The notes beneath the pieces are model-generated. The model saw only the letters and a program-made list of their open reading frames with translations. It ran no database searches and was not told the origin of the DNA. A DNA stretch of 6,109 nucleotides from Betaproteobacteria bacterium (GTDB lineage Bacteria > Pseudomonadota > Gammaproteobacteria > Burkholderiales > SG8-41): contig JAOUIN010000145.1 in assembly GCA_029883965.1 (NCBI GenBank), forward strand, positions 1 to 6,109. The letters run 5' to 3'. Below are positions 1-5,898 of the stretch, in pieces; within the stretch, counting starts at the first letter, position 1, and each line of letters begins with the position of its first letter. The translations under genes and the position numbers were made by a program.

Positions 1-1
1 C

Positions 2-925
2 ATTGAGCGTTTTCGTGAGCGCGGCCACTCGACGCACAGCTTCGGCAACATCTTCGGCGCGGCCGCGGCATCTGCGGCGATCCTCAAACTGAACGTCGAT
101 CAATCGCGTTACGCGATGTCGTACGCCGCGCAGCAGGCCTCCGGCCTGTCGTGCTGGGCGCGCGACATCGAGCACATCGAAAAGGCTTTCGACTTCGGCG
201 GCATGCCGGCGCGCAACGGTGTCACCGCGGCGCTGATGGCGTCGTTGCGTTTCACCGGCGTCGAAGACATTTTTTTCGGCGACCGCAGTTTCTTTCATGC
301 CTACGGGCTGACTGCGGATCCGGAAAAGCTGGTGCGCGGTCTCGGCCGCAGCTACGAAATCATGAACACCTCGATCAAGCGCTGGGCCATCGGCTACCCG
401 ATCCAGGCGCCTATGGACGCAGTGATGAACCTCATCGAAAAAAACGGTATCAGCGCAAACGACGTGGACCGGGTTACGATCACCATCGACGACCAGGGTG
501 CGCGCACGGTCAACCAGCGCACCATGGCCAGCATCAACATCCAGCACCTGACGGCGGTGATGCTGCTCGACGGTGACATCACCTTCGCCTCGGCCCACGA
601 CGAAAAACGCGTGCGTGATGCGAAGGTCACCGCGCTGAAGCAGCGCATCACGCTGCAGGGCAGTGCGGCGCTGGGTCGCGCGAAAACCACGCAGGCCATC
701 GTCGAGATCTTGACCCGCGACGGCCGCCGGCTGCGCCATCATACGAAGGCGGTGCGCGGCACCGCAGCGAACCCGATGCCGCGCACCGAGGTGGCGGCGA
801 AGGCACGCGACCTGCTGCTGCCGGTGATCGGGGCGCGACGCACTGCACGCCTGATCGAAACCGTCTGGAATATCGAAAAAACAGGCGACGTGCGCAAGCT
901 GCGCCCGCTGCTGACGGTAAAATGA
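2..925 (+). CDS. MmgE/PrpD family protein, C-terminal part (5' truncated by window edge)
   Basis: The reading frame is open from the left edge, so the true start lies outside the window; 307 residues are visible of a family usually about 450 long. MmgE/PrpD proteins include 2-methylcitrate dehydratase and cis-aconitate decarboxylase, cytoplasmic enzymes that act on small di- and tricarboxylates. Visible residues 9-27 hold the His-Ser/Thr-rich, Ala-rich helix typical of the all-helical domain (GHSTHSFGNIFGAAAA). Residues 60-73 hold EKAFDFGGMPARNG, a subgroup signature at the active-site lysine region. The segment with NIQHLTAVMLLDGD (about 179-192) belongs to the smaller alpha/beta lid domain, and a late G-x-x-x-N-P-M element is also present. 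The next gene starts 34 bases downstream, so the two are probably co-transcribed. The family is clear; the substrate is not. An ATG at 116 is internal and should not be taken as the start. Confidence 0.9.
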   Translation: MERFRERGHSTHSFGNIFGAAAASAAILKLNVDQSRYAMSYAAQQASGLSCWARDIEHIEKAFDFGGMPARNGVTAALMASLRFTGVEDIFFGDRSFFHAYGLTADPEKLVRGLGRSYEIMNTSIKRWAIGYPIQAPMDAVMNLIEKNGISANDVDRVTITIDDQGARTVNQRTMASINIQHLTAVMLLDGDITFASAHDEKRVRDAKVTALKQRITLQGSAALGRAKTTQAIVEILTRDGRRLRHHTKAVRGTAANPMPRTEVAAKARDLLLPVIGARRTARLIETVWNIEKTGDVRKLRPLLTVK

Positions 926-959
926 TTGCGAATTCATCAACCACCGAAAGCTGAACACC

Positions 960-1946
960 ATGCGTTACGACCTGCACAGCCACGTCATCCCACCGACCAT
1001 CATCGCGGCGATGGAGAAGAATCCCAAACGCTTCGAGACCAGCATCACTGAAAAGGACGGCAAGCGCTATTTCGATGTGCACGGGCGCCCGGCGGAGCTG
1101 AACGCGCAGTTCTACGACGCCGACGTCAAGGTCGAATGGATGAACCAGAACAAGCTCGACGTGTCGGTGATTTCGGTCGGCCCGCCGATCTATTTTTACT
1201 GGCTGTCGCCGGATGCCGGTCTCGAAGCGGCGAAACTCGCCAACGACGGCATCGCACAGATGGTCGCCAAACACCCGTCGCGATTGCGCGGCATGGCGCA
1301 TCTGCCGATGCAGGACCCGGATGCCGCGATCGCTGAGCTCGAGCGCGTGGTCAAGGAGCACAAGTTCAAGGCAGTGGAGCTGGCGACCTCGATCGAAGGC
1401 ATGCCGCTCGCCGACAAGAAATTCCGCAAGGTGCTCAAAACCATCGAGCAGTTGGGCTGCTTCATTTTTGCCCATCCGTACCAGTGCCTGGCCAAGGGCG
1501 GGATGGAGGAGTACTACCTGTCGAACTTCGTCGGGTTTCCGCTGGACACGACGCTGATGGTCGCGCATCTGATGTTCAGCGGCGCGATGGATGAAATGCC
1601 TAACCTGAAAATCGTGCTGCCTCACGGCGGCGGTTTCATTCCATACCAGATCGGCCGCTTCCGCCACGGCCACCAGGTGCGCAAGGAACCCAAAGTCAAC
1701 AATGTCACGCCGCCGCGCGAACTGTTCAAGCGTTTCTACTTTGACTGCCTGACCCACGACCCGAAAGCCGCGAAATACCTGATCGACCAGGTCGGCGCAG
1801 ACCGTGTGGTCATCGGCACCGATCACCCCTTCGACATGACACCGCTGGATGTGCCGGCATCGGTGGACGGCATACCGGGGCTGACGGCGGAAGAAAAATC
1901 CTGGCTGTGCGAACGCACGGCGAAGCTGCTGCTGGGGGAGAAATAG
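960..1946 (+). CDS. ACMSD-like metal-dependent amidohydrolase (amidohydrolase 2 family)
   Basis: This 328-residue cytoplasmic enzyme belongs to the amidohydrolase-2 group, whose best known member is 2-amino-3-carboxymuconate-6-semialdehyde decarboxylase (ACMSD). That group carries out zinc-dependent non-oxidative decarboxylation or hydrolysis. Family residues are all visible: the N-terminal DLHSH gives metal ligands H6 and H8, FAHP gives H172, PHGGG gives catalytic-type H222, and GTDHPFD gives D288. R43 (in GRPAEL) and R233 (in IGRF) fall where ACMSD has its two substrate-carboxylate arginines; I aligned these by motif only. The length matches the family (about 330). The ATG at 960 is preferred because HxH normally sits within the first ten or so residues, and a weak GAAAG lies 9 bases upstream. 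No kynurenine-pathway gene is nearby, so the true substrate is probably a different carboxylated compound shared with the MmgE/PrpD neighbour. Confidence 0.9.
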   Translation: MRYDLHSHVIPPTIIAAMEKNPKRFETSITEKDGKRYFDVHGRPAELNAQFYDADVKVEWMNQNKLDVSVISVGPPIYFYWLSPDAGLEAAKLANDGIAQMVAKHPSRLRGMAHLPMQDPDAAIAELERVVKEHKFKAVELATSIEGMPLADKKFRKVLKTIEQLGCFIFAHPYQCLAKGGMEEYYLSNFVGFPLDTTLMVAHLMFSGAMDEMPNLKIVLPHGGGFIPYQIGRFRHGHQVRKEPKVNNVTPPRELFKRFYFDCLTHDPKAAKYLIDQVGADRVVIGTDHPFDMTPLDVPASVDGIPGLTAEEKSWLCERTAKLLLGEK

Positions 1947-1975
1947 TTCCGAGAATCCGCGACGACGCATTCAGG

Positions 1976-2046
1976 CAGTGAGTCCGGCTGCAGATTCGCG
2001 CAGACAGTGTCCGGCATGCGATTGCGTTGCTTATGAGTGTGCCGGA
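1976..2046. repeat. TCCGGC direct and inverted repeats in the intergenic region before the receptor gene
   Basis: The 162-base gap 1947-2108 has no gene. It carries CAGTGAGTCCGGC at 1976-1988, a shortened copy CAGTGTCCGGC at 2005-2015, and an inverted TGCCGGA at 2040-2046. The inverted copy pairs perfectly with TCCGGCA at 2010-2016 across a 23-base loop. No T-run follows, so this does not look like an intrinsic terminator. A regulator binding region is possible. A weak promoter-like pair, TTGCTT (2027-2032) and TATTCT (2048-2053) with a 15-base spacer, overlaps the inverted copy. The motif copies are seen directly; the regulatory role is a guess. Confidence 0.3.
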
Positions 2047-2096
2047 GTATTCTGCATCGATGGCCTGCGCCGCTTTGCAGTCCCTAAACATCAGTC

Positions 2097-2103
2097 GAAG
2101 GGA
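2097..2103 (+). promoter_or_regulatory. Ribosome binding site of the solute-binding protein gene
   Basis: GAAGGGA lies 5 bases before the ATG at 2109. It is a good Shine-Dalgarno sequence and fixes that start, which also gives a well-formed signal peptide. Confidence 0.7.
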
Positions 2104-2108
2104 TCACC

Positions 2109-3098
2109 ATGAATAGAATCTTGGTTGCACAAAATGTTGTGGCGCGAATTGTTGTGACGCTATGCTGCCTGCTGGCAGCCGGTGGCCTCGCGCAGGCGCA
2201 AAACTATCCGACCAAACCGGTGCGGATGATCGTCGCGGTGCCACCCGGCGGCCCGGCGGACACGCTGGCGCGCCTGGTCAGCCCAAAGCTCTCCGATGCA
2301 CTGGGTCAGACCGTACTGGTAGACAACCGGCCCGGCGCCAACGGCGGTATCGCGTATGACATCGCAGCGCGTTCCGATCCCGATGGCTATACCTTTGTGC
2401 TGGTCGCCGCCGGTGTCGCGATCAACCCGAGCCTTTACCCCAACGTGCCGTATCACCCGATCCGGGATTTCGCGCCGATTACGCTCGGCGTTACCGTGCC
2501 CAACATCCTGATCGTGCACCCGTCGGTGCAGGCGAAGTCGGTGTCCGAACTGGTTGCTGCGATCAAGGCGAAGCAGGGTGGTTTTGCGTTTGCCTCGGCG
2601 GGTAACGGCACCTCCGGCCATCTCGCGCTGGAACTCTTCCGGTTGAGCACGAAAACGTCATTTGTGCATGTCCCATACAAGGGCGGCGCGCCGGCGTTGC
2701 AGGAAACCATCGGCGGCCAGACGCAGGCGCTGTTCAGCATCGCGCTTGCCGCCACGCCGCAGATCAAGGCGGGCAAGGTGCGCGCGCTGGCGATCACCAG
2801 TGCCAAACGTTCTCCGGTTGCACCGGAACTGCCGACCGTGGCTGAATCCGGAATTCCGGGTTTCGAAGTCATCGGCTGGTTTGGCTGGCTGGCGCCGGCA
2901 AAAACGAACAAGGCCATCGTCGGCCGGCTCAATCAGGAACTGGTCAAGGCGCTGGGGAACGCGGAAGTCAAAGACCGGCTGCAGAGCATGTCCACAGTGC
3001 CGGTGGGTGACAAGCCGGAGGAATTCGGGCGCTTTATCCGCAGTGAATACGAGAAGTGGGGCAAGGTCATCAAGACCGCCAACATCAAAATCCAGTAA
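2109..3098 (+). CDS. Bug/TctC-family tripartite tricarboxylate transporter substrate-binding protein
   Basis: This 329-residue protein is a periplasmic receptor that captures small carboxylates, amides or related compounds. It would deliver them to a TctA/TctB-type membrane complex or act in sensing. Residues 1-30 form a Sec signal peptide: a short basic start, a hydrophobic core at about 14-25, and a likely cut after AQA at residue 30. The mature part opens with the family's YPTKPVRMIV strand. It then has PPGGPADTLARLV (45-57), the ligand-loop element VDNRPGANGG (71-80) and PDGYT (91-95). Later come HVPYKGGAPALQ and the PELPTVAESGIPGFE stretch before the closing helices. Length is normal for the family. 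No TctA or TctB gene is in the window, which is common for the many orphan Bug proteins of Burkholderiales. It lies between the amidohydrolase and the propeller gene and probably supplies their substrate. The ligand cannot be predicted. Confidence 0.95.
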   Translation: MNRILVAQNVVARIVVTLCCLLAAGGLAQAQNYPTKPVRMIVAVPPGGPADTLARLVSPKLSDALGQTVLVDNRPGANGGIAYDIAARSDPDGYTFVLVAAGVAINPSLYPNVPYHPIRDFAPITLGVTVPNILIVHPSVQAKSVSELVAAIKAKQGGFAFASAGNGTSGHLALELFRLSTKTSFVHVPYKGGAPALQETIGGQTQALFSIALAATPQIKAGKVRALAITSAKRSPVAPELPTVAESGIPGFEVIGWFGWLAPAKTNKAIVGRLNQELVKALGNAEVKDRLQSMSTVPVGDKPEEFGRFIRSEYEKWGKVIKTANIKIQ

Positions 3099-3102
3099 TA
3101 AC

Positions 3103-3108
3103 GGGGGA
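3103..3108 (+). promoter_or_regulatory. Ribosome binding site of the LVIVD-repeat protein gene
   Basis: GGGGGA sits 8 bases before the ATG at 3117, inside the 18-base gap after the receptor stop codon. It supports this start and co-transcription with the receptor gene. Confidence 0.6.
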
Positions 3109-3116
3109 CGACGAGC

Positions 3117-4349
3117 ATGAGCAAATCCAAAGGCATACGCGAAGTTGCTTACGTGGATATCCGTAATGGCGGCGGCGACGGCCATGTGCATCACGGTGGC
3201 TCAGGGATCCAGCCGCTGTCGTTCACCGACTGCGCGGGCGGTGGGCAGGTCGTGGTCGAGCGCAACATCGCCTACGTCGGCAACATGCGCAACCCGTATG
3301 GCACGCTGATATTCGATGTGAAGGATCCGAAAAATCCGAAGCTGCTGTCGGAAATCAACATGCCCAAGGGCACGCACTCGCACAAGGTGCGCGTGTCGGG
3401 CGACATCATGCTGACCAACCGCGAAGTGCTGTCGGCAAAGAATGCAAAAGGCGAGACGCCGCCGGGCGATTTTCAGGGCGGGCTCGGCATTTATGACGTG
3501 TCCAATCCAGCAAAGCCGAAACTGATCACGCTCTGGGAAACCGATGACAAGCCGGGCGTGGACTATGCGCGCGGCGTGCACCGCTTCGATTTTGACGGCC
3601 GTTATGCCTACATCTCGCCGACGCAGGACGGATACCTCGGCAACATCGTGATGATCCTGGACCTCAAGGATCCGGCGAAACCGCAGGAAGTCGGGCGCTG
3701 GTGGATGCCGGGCCAGCATACCGCCGGCGGCGAGAAGCCGACGTGGCGCGGCGCCGCGCACAAATGCCATCATCCGCTGCGTCACGGCAACCGGCTCTAC
3801 ACCAGCTACTGGCACGGCGGCTTCGTCATCCTCGACATCGACGACATGAGCAAGCCGAAGTTTGTCTCAGGCATCGACTGGAGCCCCCCGTTCCCGTGGC
3901 CCACGCATACGGCGTTGCGTATCCCGTTTAAAATCAAGAACCGCGATTTCCTGGTGGTCTCCGACGAAGACGTAGTGCGCCTGCCCGACTGCCCGCCGCA
4001 CAACTCGGCGTTTCTGTGGATGGTCGACATCACCGACGAGAAGAATCCCGCGGTCGTATCCAGCTTCCAGCTCGAAGACATCCCGGACGAACAGCAGCCG
4101 TACGCGACCGGCTGCCACCAGCCCTGCGAAAAAGTCACCGGCACCGAAATTCCGGTGGCCTGGTTTGCGCACGGCCTGCGCATCGTCGATATCGCCAATC
4201 CGCATGCGATGAAGGAAGTGGCTTATTTCGTGCCCGACGTGCCGCCGGGTTCGGACCGCGTGCAGAGTAATGACGTGACCGTCGATGATCGCGGGCTGCT
4301 GTATCTGCTCGATCGGGTCAGGGGATTGCACATACTCGAGCGCACCTGA
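3117..4349 (+). CDS. LVIVD-repeat beta-propeller protein of unknown function
   Basis: This 410-residue protein is built from repeats of the LVIVD type: a hydrophobic strand ending in D, a D/N-P-x-x-P turn, then a second strand. Copies begin at about residues 64 (IFDVKDPKNPK), 125 (IYDVSNPAKPK), 180 (ILDLKDPAKPQ), 238 (ILDIDDMSKPK), 302 (MVDITDEKNPA) and 356 (IVDIANPHAMK), spaced 54-64 residues apart. The first residues (GIREVAYVDI) resemble the second half of a repeat and the last (GLHILERT) the first half, so the ends probably close a seventh blade. There is no signal peptide or membrane segment, which suggests a cytoplasmic location. Blade entrances are rich in His and Cys: THSHK (H87, H89), H155, HKCHH (215-219), H264, CPPH (292-295), CHQPC (333-337) and H352. 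A metal or cofactor site is possible but unproven. LVIVD proteins have no general assigned function. Its place 18 bases after the receptor gene ties it to the same pathway. Confidence 0.85.
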   Translation: MSKSKGIREVAYVDIRNGGGDGHVHHGGSGIQPLSFTDCAGGGQVVVERNIAYVGNMRNPYGTLIFDVKDPKNPKLLSEINMPKGTHSHKVRVSGDIMLTNREVLSAKNAKGETPPGDFQGGLGIYDVSNPAKPKLITLWETDDKPGVDYARGVHRFDFDGRYAYISPTQDGYLGNIVMILDLKDPAKPQEVGRWWMPGQHTAGGEKPTWRGAAHKCHHPLRHGNRLYTSYWHGGFVILDIDDMSKPKFVSGIDWSPPFPWPTHTALRIPFKIKNRDFLVVSDEDVVRLPDCPPHNSAFLWMVDITDEKNPAVVSSFQLEDIPDEQQPYATGCHQPCEKVTGTEIPVAWFAHGLRIVDIANPHAMKEVAYFVPDVPPGSDRVQSNDVTVDDRGLLYLLDRVRGLHILERT

Positions 4350-4358
4350 TGGTGCTCG
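4337..4358 (+). terminator. Stem-loop over the stop codon of the LVIVD gene, weak terminator candidate
   Basis: GCACC (4342-4346) pairs with GGTGC (4351-4355) around a TGAT loop that contains the stop codon. The stem extends by CGA/TCG after a 2-base bulge on the left. Only GGTTT follows, so intrinsic termination would be weak. The hairpin is seen directly; its role is inferred from its position at the end of the plus-strand block. Confidence 0.3.
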
Positions 4359-4412
4359 GGTTTATGGGCGGGGATTAGGGCACACAGTGAATGGCATGAC
4401 GGAGATAGTTTT

Positions 4413-5894
4413 TTATTCCGCCCAGCTTTTGCTGCGTTCTACGGCCTTGTGCCATCCCGCCAGCAAGTCCGCGACCTGATCCCCGTTCATTTTCGGTTCG
4501 AAAATTTTCTCGACCTGCCACTGCGCATCGAGTTGCTCCGCGGTGTTCCAGTAACCCGTACCCAGTCCCGCCAGATACGCCGCACCCAGCGCAGTCGTTT
4601 CCTGAATCTGCGGGCGCACCACGCGCAGGCCCAGCAGGTCGGCTTGGAACTGCATCAGCGCGTCGTTGCGCGCGGCGCCACCGTCGACGCGCAGTTCGCG
4701 TAATTCAATGCCGGAATCCGTGACCATCGCGCTCAGCACGTCGGCGCTCTGGTAGGCAATGCTTTCAAGCGCGGCGCGGGCGATGTGTGCGGCCGAAGAA
4801 CCCCGCGTCAGCCCCATGATCGCGCCGCGCGCATGCGGGTCCCAGTGCGGCGCACCGAGGCCGGTAAATCCCGGCACCAGATAGACGCCACCGTTGTCAG
4901 TGACACTGCCGGCCAGGGTTTCGATTTCGCTGGATTCGTGGATGATGCCTAGCCCGTCGCGCAGCCATTGCACCACCGCGCCGCCGATGAACACGCTGCC
5001 TTCGAGTGCGTACTGTCTTTTGCCGTCGGTGGAGCACGCGGCGGTACTGAGCAATCGTGACTTCGAATGCACGACCTCGTCACCGGTATTCATCAGCATG
5101 AAACAGCCGGTGCCATAGGTGTTCTTGGCCATGCCAGGTTGAATGCAGCGCTGGCCGAACAGCGCCGCCTGCTGGTCGCCGGCGATGCCGGCGATGGGTA
5201 TGCGTACATCGAACAATCCGGGCGCGGTCTCGGCGACGACGCCACTGGAGGCGCAGACCTGCGGCAGCACTTCGTGCGGTACATTCAGCCAGGCCAGCAG
5301 TTTCTCGTCCCAGTCGCCGGTGTTGATGTTGAACAGCAGCGTGCGTGCGGCGTTGGTGACGTCGGTGGCGTGTACTGCACCGCCGGTCAGGTTCCAGATC
5401 AGCCAGCTGTCGATGGTTCCGCAGGCGAGTTCGCCGGCCGCGGCACGCTGGCGTGCATCGGGAACATGGTCGAGCAGCCACGCAATCTTGGTGCCCGAAA
5501 AATAGGCGTCGACGAGCAATCCGGTTTTGGCAGTGATGGTGGCTTCGAGGCCGTTGGCTTTTAAAGCCTCGCACGCGGCGGCAGTGCGCCGGTCCTGCCA
5601 CACGATGGCGTTGTGTATCGGCTTGCCGGTGGTGCGATCCCATACCACAGTGGTTTCGCGCTGGTTGGCGATGCCGATGGCCTTGATGTCACAGGGCTTG
5701 AGCCCGGCGCCGGCGATGGCCTCATGCGCGACGGCCAGTTGCGTGGTCCAGATTTCGGTCGGGTCGTGTTCGACCCAGCCGGGTTGCGGGAAAATCTGTT
5801 TGAACTCGCGCTGCGCGACTGCCTTGATGCGGCCATCACCGTCGAAGACGATGGCGCGGGAACTTGTGGTGCCCTGGTCGAGTGCGAGTATCAC
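4413..5894 (-). CDS. glpK: Glycerol kinase
   Basis: Glycerol kinase phosphorylates glycerol with ATP to sn-glycerol 3-phosphate in the cytoplasm, trapping it for catabolism or lipid synthesis. The 493 residues match the family (E. coli about 502). DQGTTSSR (6-13) is the phosphate loop. R79-E80 (NQRETT), Y131 and D240 (GIAGDQQAALFG) correspond to the glycerol-binding residues and catalytic base. Both FGGY-kinase signatures are present, at 131-143 and 357-377. MAKNTYGTGCFMLMNTG and RVDGGAARND are typical nucleotide-side elements. The E. coli GGKGGTR loop for fructose-1,6-bisphosphate is replaced by APGLFDVR (225-231), and the HPr-phosphorylated His loop of Gram-positive enzymes is also absent. 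The start is GTG at 5894: no other usual start lies between it and the in-frame TGA upstream, and it keeps the phosphate loop at the N-terminus. No Shine-Dalgarno is visible, so translation is probably coupled to the upstream gene, which ends 4 bases before. No glpF or glpD is adjacent here. Confidence 0.97.
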   Translation of the reverse strand: MILALDQGTTSSRAIVFDGDGRIKAVAQREFKQIFPQPGWVEHDPTEIWTTQLAVAHEAIAGAGLKPCDIKAIGIANQRETTVVWDRTTGKPIHNAIVWQDRRTAAACEALKANGLEATITAKTGLLVDAYFSGTKIAWLLDHVPDARQRAAAGELACGTIDSWLIWNLTGGAVHATDVTNAARTLLFNINTGDWDEKLLAWLNVPHEVLPQVCASSGVVAETAPGLFDVRIPIAGIAGDQQAALFGQRCIQPGMAKNTYGTGCFMLMNTGDEVVHSKSRLLSTAACSTDGKRQYALEGSVFIGGAVVQWLRDGLGIIHESSEIETLAGSVTDNGGVYLVPGFTGLGAPHWDPHARGAIMGLTRGSSAAHIARAALESIAYQSADVLSAMVTDSGIELRELRVDGGAARNDALMQFQADLLGLRVVRPQIQETTALGAAYLAGLGTGYWNTAEQLDAQWQVEKIFEPKMNGDQVADLLAGWHKAVERSKSWAE

Positions 5895-5898
5895 ATCG

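Noticed and set aside
438..445. A-AAA-AAC slippery heptamer, in phase, inside the MmgE/PrpD gene
   Set aside because: It encodes an ordinary Glu-Lys-Asn. A -1 shift would end the product at 576 inside the lid domain, no stimulatory hairpin is evident, and the zero frame is intact through the family's conserved C-terminus.
648..1970. Long 440-codon open frame on the minus strand opposite the amidohydrolase gene
   Set aside because: It is the antisense shadow of a GC-rich gene. Its translation is Arg/His/Ala-rich, shows no family motif, and overlaps a plus-strand gene with clear catalytic residues.
2157..2172. Possible lipoprotein cysteine in the receptor signal peptide (LCCLLAAG)
   Set aside because: The residues before the Cys pair (VTL) do not fit a lipobox, and a better AQA signal-peptidase I site lies downstream at residue 30.
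4409..4414. Run of six T on the plus strand in the convergent gap, as a terminator tail
   Set aside because: I could not find a GC-rich hairpin directly before it on the plus strand, and the run overlaps the end of glpK.
5067..5564. 165-codon plus-strand open frame opposite glpK
   Set aside because: It is a shadow of glpK, with Gly/Ala/Val-rich sequence, no ribosome binding site and no recognisable domain.
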